DNA of 64,000 nt from CAADGL01 sp964643885 (lineage in GTDB: Bacteria > Planctomycetota > Phycisphaerae > UBA1845 > Fen-1342). A program made the translations under genes and the position numbers. Below are positions 1-8,326 of the stretch, piece by piece; positions within the stretch are counted from its first letter, which is position 1; each line of letters opens with the position of its first letter. The notes under the pieces are model-generated. The model saw only the letters and a list, made by a program, of their open reading frames with translations, had not been told where the DNA came from and made no database searches. Where the stretch lies: positions 178,552-242,551 of the forward strand of contig CAZXUI010000001.1 of the NCBI GenBank assembly GCA_964643885.1, written 5' to 3'.

Positions 1-1
1 C

Positions 2-703
2 GCCGGTCTGCGCATCGGCGTTCCGCGCGAGTACTTCGGCCCGGGCCTCAGTGACGAGGTCCGCGCCGCCGTCGAGCAGGCATTGGATGTCTATCGCGGC
101 CTCGGTGCGATCATTGTCGAGCTCTCGCTGCCGCACGCGCCGAGCTGCGTCGCCGTCTACTACCTCGTCGCCACGGCCGAAGCCTCCAGCAACCTGGCCC
201 GCTATGATGGTGTTCACTACGGCCATCGCTCGGCCGCCGCCCGCGACATGTTCGAGCTCTACAGCCGCTCGCGCAGCGAGGGCTTCGGCCCGGAGGTCAA
301 GCGGCGGATCATGCTCGGTACGTTCGCCCTCTCGGCCGGCTACCACGACGCCTACTACCTCAAGGCGCTCCGCGTCCGGCGGCTGATCAAGGAGGAGTTC
401 GACCGCGCGTTTCACAAGGTCGACGTGATCGCCTGCCCGACGACACCCACGCCGGCCTTCCGCATCGGCGAAAAGATCGACGACCCGCTGGCGATGTACC
501 TTGCCGATATCTACACCGTTCCCTGCAACCTCGCGGGCATTCCGGGCATCTCGCTGCCCTGCGGCTTCTCGGGCGACGGGCTGCCGATCGGGCTGCAACT
601 GCTCGGGCCGCTCTTCGGCGAGCTGAAGCTGCTTCAGGCCGCGCGGCTCTTCGAGCGCCAGACGCCCTGGCACACGCGCCGGCCGCCGATCGCAGGAACC
701 TGA
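2..703 (+). CDS. gatA: Asp/Glu-tRNA amidotransferase subunit A, C-terminal part (truncated by window edge)
   Basis: The reading frame is open from the first bases of the window and begins with GLRIGVPREYF, a segment typical of GatA of the GatCAB amidotransferase. That enzyme converts misacylated Glu-tRNA(Gln) or Asp-tRNA(Asn) to the amide form in the cytoplasm. The 233 visible residues cover the C-terminal third of the amidase-signature fold, including the conserved stretch around DVIACPTTPTPAF and the closing GLPIGLQLLGP segment. The catalytic Ser-cisSer-Lys triad lies upstream, outside the window, so activity cannot be judged here. Another amidase-signature enzyme is possible, but the length after PREYF and the VPCNLAGIPGISLPCGF segment fit GatA well. 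Confidence 0.88.
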   Translation, partial: AGLRIGVPREYFGPGLSDEVRAAVEQALDVYRGLGAIIVELSLPHAPSCVAVYYLVATAEASSNLARYDGVHYGHRSAAARDMFELYSRSRSEGFGPEVKRRIMLGTFALSAGYHDAYYLKALRVRRLIKEEFDRAFHKVDVIACPTTPTPAFRIGEKIDDPLAMYLADIYTVPCNLAGIPGISLPCGFSGDGLPIGLQLLGPLFGELKLLQAARLFERQTPWHTRRPPIAGT

Positions 704-893
704 CCATCTATCCTCTCAAAAGATGGGGGACCGGCCTCTGGCCGGTCATTGGTCGACCGGTCTCCGACCGGTCGACCGCCGGCCGTGTAGCAGCCAAGGA
801 TCGCCGCCACGGGAGTAGCCAGATCGCGTCATGCGTGACCTCTGTGTGTAGGGATTCGCATGAACCTCATCGGCGGAACGCCGGACCTGGCGC
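704..893. repeat. Convergent intergenic gap with GACCGGYC hairpins
   Basis: This gap lies between the 3' ends of gatA and dtd. A perfect 8-bp stem, GACCGGCC (729-736) against GGCCGGTC (740-747) with a TCT loop, is followed at 755-773 by GACCGGTC-TCC-GACCGGTC. The same GACCGGTC motif recurs as a tandem array near 53.1 kb. The hairpins could end transcription from both sides, though no long T-tract follows. No gene is visible. Confidence 0.6.
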
Positions 894-1343
894 TTACACG
901 ACGCGCCGCGAATCCAGCAACGTACAGATCGGCCCGTCGTTGACGCTCTCCACCTGCATGTAGGCCGCGAACCGGCCGGTCTCCACCGTCAGCCCCGCCG
1001 CCCGCAGCTCCGCCACAAGCTGATCCACCAGCGGCCGGGCCGCTTCGCCCCGGGCAGAGCCATCAAACGACGGCCGGCGGCCCTTGCGGCAATCGGCCAG
1101 CACGGTGAACGCACTCACGACCAGCACGCCGCCCCCGGTCTCCAGCACCGAGCGGTTCAGCTTGTCCTGCTCATCCGGAAAGATGCGCAGGTTCGCGACC
1201 TTCTCGGCGATGTAGCGGACGTCGTCGGCCGTGTCGTCCGGAGCGGCTGCCGCATAGACCAGCAGCCCCGGCCCGATCTGCCCCGCGACCGCGCCGTCCA
1301 CGAGGACGGAGGCTCGGCTAACCCTCTGTACGACCGCTCTCAT
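894..1343 (-). CDS. dtd: D-aminoacyl-tRNA deacylase
   Basis: The 149-residue protein opens with MRAVVQRVSRASV, the signature N-terminus of Dtd. This cytoplasmic homodimeric proofreading enzyme removes D-amino acids (and glycine from tRNA-Ala) from charged tRNAs. The SxFTV segment (here SAFTVLAD) and the C-terminal NDGPICTLLDS, which carries the Gly-cisPro specificity motif, are both present, and the length matches the family norm. The start is fixed by a canonical GGAGGAG Shine-Dalgarno five bases before the ATG. A TATACT hexamer at 1402-1407 on the same strand is a plausible -10 box, giving a leader of about 50 nt. It is transcribed divergently from the propeller gene. Confidence 0.95.
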   Translation of the reverse strand: MRAVVQRVSRASVLVDGAVAGQIGPGLLVYAAAAPDDTADDVRYIAEKVANLRIFPDEQDKLNRSVLETGGGVLVVSAFTVLADCRKGRRPSFDGSARGEAARPLVDQLVAELRAAGLTVETGRFAAYMQVESVNDGPICTLLDSRRVV

Positions 1344-1537
1344 CCGTGCTCCTCCGGTCGGCCAGCCGCGTCGCTCGGCCGAATGACGCTTGGACGCGGC
1401 CAGTATAGTGCCCGGCGATGGCTGAATTCGCCCGCAGATCTCTCGTGACGCCGCGGCCCGATTGCCGTTACCATCTCTGCCTCGGGCCGACGTTCATCGG
1501 GATTCACCCGCTCGCACCCACACTCAGGAGAGACCGC

Positions 1538-2998
1538 ATGCACCGCAGAGTCGCCGCGACTTGCACCGTCGCCCTGTCCACGCTGTTGACCGTCACCGCC
1601 GCCGCCGCGCCGCCCGAGGCTGAGCAATACTGGCCCTCCTGGCGCGGCCCGCTGCACAACGGCGTCGCGCCGCACGCCAAGCCGCCGACGACCTGGAGCG
1701 AGACGCAGAACATCCGCTGGAAGGTCGAGCTCCCGGGCCTGGGCCACGCCTCGCCCGTCGTCTGGGGCGACCGCATTTACGTCCTGACGGCCGTCAAGAC
1801 CGATCGCACCTCCGCCGCGGCAGAGCCGCCTCGCGCAAGCCCCCGCCTGGGCGCGCTGGACGAGCCGCGCTCGCCCGACGCGGATGCCTCGCTCGCGCCG
1901 CAGAACGCTCAGGAGCAGCCGCCCGGCGAGCGGCCGCGCCGCGGCCAGGATCGCCCGCGCCGCCGGCCGGGCGGATTCGGCGGCGGCAACACGCCGACGA
2001 ACGTCTACGAGTTCGTGGTGCTGGCGATCGACCGCCAGAGCGGTCAGACGGTCTGGCGCAAGAAAGTGCACGAGCAGATTCCGCACGCCGGCACGCACCC
2101 GACCGCCACGTTTGCCTCCGCCTCGCCGGTCACGAACGGCGAGCACATCTACGCCTTCTTCGGCTCCTACGGACTCTACTGCCTGGACCGCGACGGCGAC
2201 GTCGTCTGGAAGGCCGACCTGGGCGACATGCAGACGCGCAATTCGTTCGGCGAGGGCGCCTCGCCGGCGCTGCACGGCGACACGCTCGTCGTCACCTGGG
2301 ATCACGAGGAGGACGACTTCATCGTCGCCTTCGACGCCAAGACGGGCAAGCAGCGCTGGCGCACGCCGCGCGACGAGCCGACGACGTGGTCCACGCCGCT
2401 GGTCGTCGAGGTGGCGGGCAAGCACCAGGTCATTGCCTCGGGCACGAACAACGTCTGTAGCTACGATCTTCAGACCGGCGAGCTGGTGTGGAAGTGCGGC
2501 GGGCTGACGATGAATGTGATCCCGACGCCGGTCGTGCACGACGGCGTTCTGTATGCGACCAGCGGATTCCGTGGAAACATGCTGCGGGCGATCAAGCTGG
2601 CCGACGCTTCGGGCGACCTGAGCGGCAAGCCGAACCTGCTGTGGACGTATGAGAAGGACACGCCCTACGTGCCTTCGCCGCTGCTGTACGACGGCTGCCT
2701 GTACTTCATCGACAACAATCGGCCGGTGCTGACGTGTCTGAGCGCGGCCGACGGCGAGCCGGTCTACAGCCGTCAGCGGCTGGAGGCGTTGCAGGTGATC
2801 TATGCGTCGCCGGTCGCGGCGGCGGGGCACGTGTACGTCGCCGACCGCGACGGCAAGACAGTGGTGCTCAAGCATCGCTCGCCAGAGGTGGTTGCGACCA
2901 ACGTGCTCGACGACTCGATCGACGCCTCGCCGGCGATCGCGGGTGACGAGATCTATCTCCGCGGGCACAAGTATCTGTACTGCATCGCGGCGAACTGA
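1538..2998 (+). CDS. Secreted PQQ-like beta-propeller protein
   Basis: The 486-residue product begins at an ATG preceded by AGGAGAG; an in-frame start 120 bases upstream lacks a good ribosome site. A signal peptide (about residues 1-24, ending TAAAA) is followed by WPSWRGPLHNGVA, the usual opening of planctomycete PQQ-like/BamB-fold propellers. Repeated blades carry motifs such as GQTVWRKKV, GDVVWKADL and TGELVWKCG. Such proteins are exported and often act as scaffolds or quinoprotein-like enzymes, but no catalytic residues identify a dehydrogenase. An Ala/Pro/Arg/Gly-rich, probably disordered insertion of about 65 residues sits between the first blades (about residues 90-155). The function remains unknown. 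Confidence 0.85.
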   Translation: MHRRVAATCTVALSTLLTVTAAAAPPEAEQYWPSWRGPLHNGVAPHAKPPTTWSETQNIRWKVELPGLGHASPVVWGDRIYVLTAVKTDRTSAAAEPPRASPRLGALDEPRSPDADASLAPQNAQEQPPGERPRRGQDRPRRRPGGFGGGNTPTNVYEFVVLAIDRQSGQTVWRKKVHEQIPHAGTHPTATFASASPVTNGEHIYAFFGSYGLYCLDRDGDVVWKADLGDMQTRNSFGEGASPALHGDTLVVTWDHEEDDFIVAFDAKTGKQRWRTPRDEPTTWSTPLVVEVAGKHQVIASGTNNVCSYDLQTGELVWKCGGLTMNVIPTPVVHDGVLYATSGFRGNMLRAIKLADASGDLSGKPNLLWTYEKDTPYVPSPLLYDGCLYFIDNNRPVLTCLSAADGEPVYSRQRLEALQVIYASPVAAAGHVYVADRDGKTVVLKHRSPEVVATNVLDDSIDASPAIAGDEIYLRGHKYLYCIAAN

Positions 2999-3394
2999 GG
3001 CGGCTGGGAGCGGAGACGCTTCCGGGGGTTCTCGACGCGCCGGGCGCGGAATTCGGCCGGCTCTCGCTACCTGGCGCGCGCTATGAGCGTGCAGCGCTCG
3101 CTCGTGGTCTGCCGAGGGCGGAACAGAGCCGCGACCGTCTGTCTGCGCCGAGCCGCGACCGTAAGGGAGCGGGCGCATTTGAGAGAGTGTCCCGCGACAG
3201 CCCCGGACACGCAGTGTCCGGGGCGTACGCGCCGGAACACACACACCTGAAATCAACGCACCAGTACCTGAGATAGGTGGACGTCGTCCGGCGCTTGCGC
3301 GGGCAGCGCGCCACCCCCAGCCCGCTCCCTCACGGTCGCGGCTCGGGTCGGTCGTCGGCAGACCGGCGCGCGGGTCAAGCAGACCGGCGCGCGG
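2999..3394. repeat. Convergent intergenic gap with a 27-bp inverted repeat and perfect hairpin
   Basis: No gene is visible in this gap. Arms at 3148-3174 and 3320-3346 are inverted copies of a 27-nt 'PYGRGS'-type repeat with one mismatch, separated by about 145 bp. Between them is a perfect 11-bp hairpin (3200-3210 against 3214-3224, loop GCA) built from GCCCCGGACAC. The segment 3271-3346 is a longer module repeated at 14207-14281 with only about five differences. Short open frames across it read LPYGRGS and are products of the repeat, not genes. Confidence 0.75.
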
Positions 3395-4384
3395 TCAAGC
3401 GGACCGGCGCGGGAGCCACGCGTTCCGGCGTACACGCGAAACCGCGTCGATCGTGTAGATCACCAGCGCCGTCCAGATGCATGCGAAGCAGACCGCGTGC
3501 GCCGCCGTGAAGCGCTCCCCGAAGACGGCCACGGCCAGCAGTAACTGTCCCGTCGGCGCGATGTACTGAAGGAAGCCGAGCGTCGACAGCGTCAATCTCC
3601 GCGCCGCGGCCGCGAACCAGAGCAGCGGCACGAACGTAATCACGCCGGCCAGAATCAGCAGCAGATCGAGCGAGCGCGACACGGTGCCGAAGCTGCCGCC
3701 GCCCTGAATGCCCAGCCAGAGCACGTAGCCCAGCGACAGCGGCAACAGCAGCGTCGTCTCGATGGTCAGCCCGGTCAACGAGTCGGCCCGCACCGTCTTG
3801 CGCAGCAGCCCGTAGAACCCGAACGAGAACGCCAGCACTAGCGCGATCCCCGGAAACTGCCCGTAGGCCAGTGTCAGATAGGCCACGCCGGCCCCGGCCA
3901 GCGTGACGCTGCCGATCTGCCACGGCCGCAGGCGCTCCCCGAGAAAGATCACGCCCAGCAGCACGTTCACGAGCGGGTTGATGAAGTAGCCCAGGCTGGC
4001 CTGAAGCGTGTGGCCGCTGGCGACCGCGTAGATGAAGGTCAGCCAGTTGATCGCGATCAGCCCGGTCGTCGCCAGCAGGGTCAGCAGCGTCCGCCGCTCG
4101 CGAAGCGCCCGCACGGCCGCGGGCCAGCGGCCGTACCAGCGCATGAGCAATGCCAGCAGCCCGACGGACCAGATGATGCGGTGAGAGAGCACCTCGAACG
4201 AGGGCACGGTCGAAACCGCCTTGAAGTACAAGGCGACCAGACCCCACCAGCCGTAGGCGGCCACGCCGTACATCACGCCGATCCGCGTCTCGCGGAGGGG
4301 GTCTGGCGTGGTATCAGCGGCGGGTGGTGGGGCGGATGTCAGGTCCGGGGGCTGCTCGAGCAGCGTCGTTGCACTCCGCGTCAT
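3395..4384 (-). CDS. rarD: RarD-type EamA/DMT superfamily transporter
   Basis: This 329-residue integral membrane protein matches the RarD subfamily. After an N-terminal Pro/Thr-rich tail of about 35 residues comes GVAAYGWWGLVALYFKAV, then VLSHRIIWSVGLL, the hallmark first and second transmembrane helices of RarD. About ten hydrophobic helices follow, in two EamA halves, including INWLTFIYAVASGHTLQASLGYFINPLVNVLLG. RarD proteins are inner-membrane permeases of poorly known substrate (E. coli RarD is associated with chloramphenicol sensitivity). The protein is close to full family length plus the extra N-tail. No Shine-Dalgarno is seen; a promoter-like TTGACC/TACAAT sits directly before the ATG. 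Confidence 0.9.
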   Translation of the reverse strand: MTRSATTLLEQPPDLTSAPPPAADTTPDPLRETRIGVMYGVAAYGWWGLVALYFKAVSTVPSFEVLSHRIIWSVGLLALLMRWYGRWPAAVRALRERRTLLTLLATTGLIAINWLTFIYAVASGHTLQASLGYFINPLVNVLLGVIFLGERLRPWQIGSVTLAGAGVAYLTLAYGQFPGIALVLAFSFGFYGLLRKTVRADSLTGLTIETTLLLPLSLGYVLWLGIQGGGSFGTVSRSLDLLLILAGVITFVPLLWFAAAARRLTLSTLGFLQYIAPTGQLLLAVAVFGERFTAAHAVCFACIWTALVIYTIDAVSRVRRNAWLPRRSA

Positions 4385-4391
4385 ATGCGGG

Positions 4392-4418
4392 ATTGTATGC
4401 GGCGCTGCGAGAGGTCAA
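4392..4418 (-). promoter_or_regulatory. Candidate promoter giving a leaderless rarD transcript
   Basis: On the minus strand TTGACC (4418-4413) and TACAAT (4397-4392) are 15 bp apart. The -10 hexamer ends only 7 nt before the rarD ATG, which has no Shine-Dalgarno, so the transcript would start at or next to the AUG. Confidence 0.45.
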
Positions 4419-4430
4419 GCGGCGGGGGTC

Positions 4431-5324
4431 CTACGGCTCCGGCGGCGTCTGCGGGGCGCCGGGGGGCGCCGCCTCAGGAGGCGGGGTGAAGCGGCTGCGC
4501 TGCTCGTGAGGCGCGGTGGGGGGCGCGGCGGTGGGCGCGGCGGGCGGCTGCGTCGGCTGCGGACGTGGCTGGGCCGGTGCGCTCGCCTGCTGGAGCTGCT
4601 GCTCGGCGTTCATGGCGCGCTGCTTCCATTCGAGGATCATGCTGCTGGCGTTGGCGATGCAGTTGTCAAGCCGCCGCCGCAGCTCGTCGATCTCGCGGCG
4701 GGCCCGGTCGCGCTCCTGTTGAAGGTCCGTGCGGTTGTGCCCGTACTCGCTGACGGTCTGGTCAAGCGTATAGCGCAGGAATTCGATCTCGTCCTGCGCG
4801 TAGCGCAGCTCGGTCTGGGCGTCGGCGCGGTCCTGTTCGGCCCGGGCGAGCTGGCGGCGGTAGCTTTCGGACATGGCCCGGTTCGCGTCGCGCTCGGCTT
4901 GAAGATTGATGAGCTGGCGGGCGGAGCGCTGGCTCTCGAGCTGGAACTGCTCGGCGCGGGCCTGCTGCTCGTCGCGCTCGGCCGTGACGCGGGCGAGCTG
5001 CACGCGCAGATCGGCGACGGCGCGGCGCAGGCGCTCCAGCTCGCGGCGGGCGTTGTCGCGCTCCGCGTCCGATTCGTTCAGCTCCGCCGTCAGCATCTCG
5101 ACGCGGCCGCGAAGCTGATTGCACTCGCTTTCGAGCGTGCCGAGCCTGGACGCCGCTTCGGTCCACGTCTGCCGCAGGCGATGCAGGTCCTCGCCGGCCT
5201 GCTTGTGCTGCGCGCGGAGCCGCTCCAGCTCAGCCCGCGCGACGGCCAGCTCTTCGCGGGCGTCGTTGAGCGCGGCGCGGGCCGCATCGCGTTCGGCGAT
5301 CGCTCGTTGCAGCGGCTCGTCCAT
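4431..5324 (-). CDS. Long coiled-coil protein of unknown function
   Basis: The 297-residue product is almost entirely heptad-repeat coiled coil (about residues 1-215), extremely rich in Arg, Glu, Ala, Leu and Gln, for example ERDAARAALNDAREELAVA. A disordered Pro/Ala/Gln/Thr-rich tail follows (about residues 225-297). No signal peptide, membrane helix or enzymatic motif is visible, so a cytoplasmic structural or scaffold role is the most that can be inferred. It lies 46 bp upstream of rarD on the same strand. The start is the only clear ATG at the coiled-coil boundary. No specific family was recognised. Confidence 0.7.
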   Translation of the reverse strand: MDEPLQRAIAERDAARAALNDAREELAVARAELERLRAQHKQAGEDLHRLRQTWTEAASRLGTLESECNQLRGRVEMLTAELNESDAERDNARRELERLRRAVADLRVQLARVTAERDEQQARAEQFQLESQRSARQLINLQAERDANRAMSESYRRQLARAEQDRADAQTELRYAQDEIEFLRYTLDQTVSEYGHNRTDLQQERDRARREIDELRRRLDNCIANASSMILEWKQRAMNAEQQLQQASAPAQPRPQPTQPPAAPTAAPPTAPHEQRSRFTPPPEAAPPGAPQTPPEP

Positions 5325-5692
5325 GGTTCACTCGCGCCGCAGCGGGGCTGCGGCGGCCGGCGCGATCGTGCGCAGACCCCGGCCGCAGCGCGCAGCGGCG
5401 CCCCGGGGCGCATCGTCCAGCCGGTGCCCGGGGCTAAGTAACGGGCCGATGGGAGTTTCCGTGAGACCCGCGGGCCTGGGCCGGTCCCGATAATCGCTGA
5501 GCGGCCGCGCTGCGCCGCGCCGGCTCGTGTGGTCGGTTGGAGGTGCTGTATGGCCGTTCGGATCATGCAGGCGGGACGCGCGCGCGGCCCGAGGCGCGCG
5601 TGGCCGGGATTGCACTGCTCACAGAGCAGTGGCGCACGCGGGTGCGCTCACCGCCCGCGCTCGCCATGCCGCGGGACGAATGGGCAGCAATG
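5325..5692. other. Intergenic region with a hairpin downstream of the larA-like gene
   Basis: No convincing gene is found in these 368 bp; short frames here are Arg-rich shadows. A perfect hairpin, CACTGCTC (5613-5620)/GAGCAGTG (5624-5631) with an ACA loop, lies about 60 bp beyond the larA-like stop codon and could act as a terminator on the minus strand, although no U-tract follows. Confidence 0.4.
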
Positions 5693-6925
5693 TCAGGACG
5701 ACACGCAGAAGTTGCCGGCGTCTTCGACGACGACGGCGCGGCGAGGCGCGGGCCGGAGCGCGGCAGTCAGCCAGTCGAGCGCGGGCGCCAGGTCGGCAAA
5801 GACGCGCATGCCGGCCGTTTCGGCGTCGGGCGCGCGGATGTGGCGCGAGACGATGGCCACGTGCACGCCGCGGACGGCCGGGTCGGTCAGATGCCGCAGC
5901 TTGACGGCCTTGTGATCGCCCAGGCGATAGCCGCGCCGAGCCACGGCCTGGACGGCTTGCTCATACGTGCCGGCCGCGCGGAGCAGGTTCATGAACGCGT
6001 CCGGTCCGATGCCCTCCGGGCACTCGGCGTCGAGGATGATTCCGCCGCCGTCGCGGACGGCCAGGTGGTTGTTCTTGAAAGCCTTGTCGGCCTGGTAGAG
6101 ACTGCTGCCCAGCGGCGGCGGGACGCGCAGGTGTGCGAGGTCGACCGGGGCGTCGAGGCGATGCGTGTAGACGCTCCGCACGAGCGGCAGCAGGGCGTCG
6201 AGCGCTGCGATCGGCTCGCCGGCCGCGGCCGCGATGATGCGCTCGCCGCAGGTGACCTGGTTGACTGCGGCGATGCGCCGGCTGTCGGCCAGCGCGGCCA
6301 GCGTTGGCCGCATGCGGTCGTAGACGGGGTTGCCGGCGAGGCGAAGCACGTCGGAAGCCGGTTCGAGGGCGCCGCTGTGATTCTGCTCGATCCCCGCGTG
6401 CGACAAACAGCCGATGGCGAGCGTCTTGTGGGCGCCGGTCGCGCCGGCGAAGTAGTGCGGCTCAACACTGCCGATGGCCAGGATGAAGCGGGCCGAGACC
6501 AGCGGCGCGGCCAGTAACTCGCCGCCGAGCGGCGCGAGGGTGCTGGCGTCGCGGGCGTCGTGCCACGCGCAGCCGGTCACACGCAGGCCGCATCCCGCGA
6601 TCGTCGCCTGTTCGAAGCGGGTTTTCCCGGCCGCGTCGAAACGGTGTGTCCCCGTCGCGACGAGCACTCGCACCTCCGGCGACAAGCCCGCCGCTGCGAA
6701 GTCCGCCGCCAGCGTCTCCAGCACTACCCGCGTTCGCGTCCCGCGGTGCGGGTCGTTGATGACGATCAGCAGCGGCTCGCCTGCGGCCGCGGCCGCCCGC
6801 GCGGTCCCGTACACGAGCGGCTCGGCCGCCAGCGCCTGGTGGAGGATCTGCGCTTCCGGCCGGCCGGGGTCGACGGCCCGCGGCTGGAGAAGCGTCCATT
6901 CGAGTTTGCCCGAAGTTGGCGTCAT
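5693..6925 (-). CDS. LarA-family nickel-dependent racemase homologue (DUF2088)
   Basis: The 410-residue protein shows the two-domain layout of LarA, lactate racemase, which uses a nickel-pincer nucleotide cofactor to epimerise 2-hydroxyacids. Visible motifs are NDPHRGTRTR (about residues 57-66, phosphate-binding loop), ATGTHR (90-95), and EPHYFAGATGAHKTLAIG (155-172), which holds the His and Lys equivalent to the cofactor- and substrate-binding residues. KAFKNNHLAV occurs in the C-terminal domain. The larB, larC and larE genes needed to make the cofactor are not nearby. The substrate is unknown: many LarA homologues are not lactate racemases. The gene stands alone on its strand. Confidence 0.82.
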   Translation of the reverse strand: MTPTSGKLEWTLLQPRAVDPGRPEAQILHQALAAEPLVYGTARAAAAAGEPLLIVINDPHRGTRTRVVLETLAADFAAAGLSPEVRVLVATGTHRFDAAGKTRFEQATIAGCGLRVTGCAWHDARDASTLAPLGGELLAAPLVSARFILAIGSVEPHYFAGATGAHKTLAIGCLSHAGIEQNHSGALEPASDVLRLAGNPVYDRMRPTLAALADSRRIAAVNQVTCGERIIAAAAGEPIAALDALLPLVRSVYTHRLDAPVDLAHLRVPPPLGSSLYQADKAFKNNHLAVRDGGGIILDAECPEGIGPDAFMNLLRAAGTYEQAVQAVARRGYRLGDHKAVKLRHLTDPAVRGVHVAIVSRHIRAPDAETAGMRVFADLAPALDWLTAALRPAPRRAVVVEDAGNFCVSS

Positions 6926-7071
6926 CGACGAGACTCTCGGCCGGCTGCGTCGGCGCGTGCGGCCGGTCCGGCGGGGACGATATTGTCCGGGCGGGGCCGC
7001 TCAAGTAATGTATCTCGATCCAGGCCCGGTTGCCGCCCGCCCCGGACGGGCGGAATCAGAAAGGTCATCTC

Positions 7072-8133
7072 ATGCCGCAGAAGAATGAGGCTGTCGCGTC
7101 GGATTTCGTCGTCGAGAACCTGCTCGGGCTCGATCTGATCCGGGCGTCCGAGGGCGCTGCGCTGAACGTCTTCAAGTGGATCGGCAAGGGCGACAAGAAC
7201 GCCGCGGACGCGGCGGCGACGGACGCATTCCGCGGCATGCTGAACCTGATGGACATCCGCGGCACGTGCACGATCGGCGAGGGCATCAAGGATCAGGCGC
7301 CCGGCATCTTCGTGGGCGAGAAGCTCGGCCGCTGGCGTCCCGGCTCGCCCTGCGTGAGCATCGCCGTGGACCCGATCGACGGTACGACGCTCACTTCCAA
7401 GGGGCTGCCCGGGGCGGTGAGCGTGATCGCGGCGGCGAAGACTTCCTCACCGGACGACCGGGCCCTGGCGGCGGTGCCGAGCGTGTACATGGAGAAGCTG
7501 GCCGTCGGGCCGAAGATCAAGGAGGGGACGGGGTCGATCCGGATGGATGCGCCCGTCGACCAGAACCTCGAGCTGATCGCGCTGAAGCTCGGCAAGCGCG
7601 TCCGCGACCTGGTCGTCTGCATTCTCGACCGGCCGCGACACGAAGAGCTGATTCGCAAGGTGCGTCACACGGGCGCGGCGATTCGCCTGATCGGCGATGG
7701 TGACATCGCCGGGGCGCTTGCGCCTTCCATGCCGGAAAGCGGCGTCGACGTGTACATGGGAATCGGCGGCTCGCCGGAGGCGGTGCTGGCGGCGGCGGCG
7801 ATCAAGTGCCTGGGCGGCGAGATTCACGCCCGCATCTGGCCGCGGGATGACAAGGAGCGCGAGAATCTCCGCAACCTCGGCTATGACGAGAAGAAGATCG
7901 CGCACATTTATACCGCGGACGAGATGGCCCAGGGGGACGAGATCGTGTTCGTCGCGACGGGCGTGACGGACAGTGCCATGCTGCGGGGCGTCAGCGTCAG
8001 CGGGATGACGGCGCGGACGCACTCGGTCGTGATGCGCTGCAAGTCGCGGACGATTCGCTACGTGACGACCTATCACGATCTGACGCGCAAGACGGTTCGG
8101 CTGGCCAGCGAGGACGGAGACCGGAAGCTGTAG
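7072..8133 (+). CDS. glpX: Class II fructose-1,6-bisphosphatase
   Basis: The 353-residue product is GlpX-like. It starts with MPQKNEAVASDFVVENLLGLDLIRA..., has MDIRGTCTIGEGIKDQAPGIFVGE (about residues 61-85), and the metal-binding DPIDGTTLTSKGLPGAVSVIA loop, and it ends with the YVTTYHDLTRKTVRL region. The enzyme removes phosphate 1 from fructose-1,6-bisphosphate in gluconeogenesis and related sugar-phosphate metabolism. The ATG at 7072 is chosen because AGAAAGG lies just before it; an earlier in-frame ATG at 7030 has no ribosome site and adds residues unlike the family. Some GlpX proteins also act on sedoheptulose bisphosphate. Confidence 0.93.
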   Translation: MPQKNEAVASDFVVENLLGLDLIRASEGAALNVFKWIGKGDKNAADAAATDAFRGMLNLMDIRGTCTIGEGIKDQAPGIFVGEKLGRWRPGSPCVSIAVDPIDGTTLTSKGLPGAVSVIAAAKTSSPDDRALAAVPSVYMEKLAVGPKIKEGTGSIRMDAPVDQNLELIALKLGKRVRDLVVCILDRPRHEELIRKVRHTGAAIRLIGDGDIAGALAPSMPESGVDVYMGIGGSPEAVLAAAAIKCLGGEIHARIWPRDDKERENLRNLGYDEKKIAHIYTADEMAQGDEIVFVATGVTDSAMLRGVSVSGMTARTHSVVMRCKSRTIRYVTTYHDLTRKTVRLASEDGDRKL

Positions 8134-8326
8134 CGGGCTGCGCCGCGTGATCGCAGTGGCGGGCGGGGGAAGTCCAGAGTTCAGAGTTCAGAGTTCAAAG
8201 TAGCGAGTGGATCCGCCCGCGATCCCCGGCGCGCGGCTCGGATCACTTCTGCGGGCGAGACGCGCGCTCCTCACGCGTCGGGATTTCTCACCGAGTACTC
8301 CAGCTCGGCGGGGTCCGTGTCGGTCG
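8134..8326. repeat. Convergent gap with CAGAGTT tandem repeat
   Basis: Between the converging ends of glpX and the HD-GYP gene, three perfect 7-bp units of CAGAGTT (8175-8195) are followed by a degenerate fourth (CAAAGTA). No gene is seen in the gap. Confidence 0.6.

Noticed and set aside
1340..3256. 638-codon minus-strand frame over the propeller gene
   Set aside because: Antisense to a clear signal-peptide-bearing protein; its N-terminus reads the PYGRGS repeat, a sign of translated non-coding repeat.
5529..6517. Plus-strand frames opposite the larA-like gene
   Set aside because: Antisense to a conserved enzyme with no motif or ribosome site of their own.
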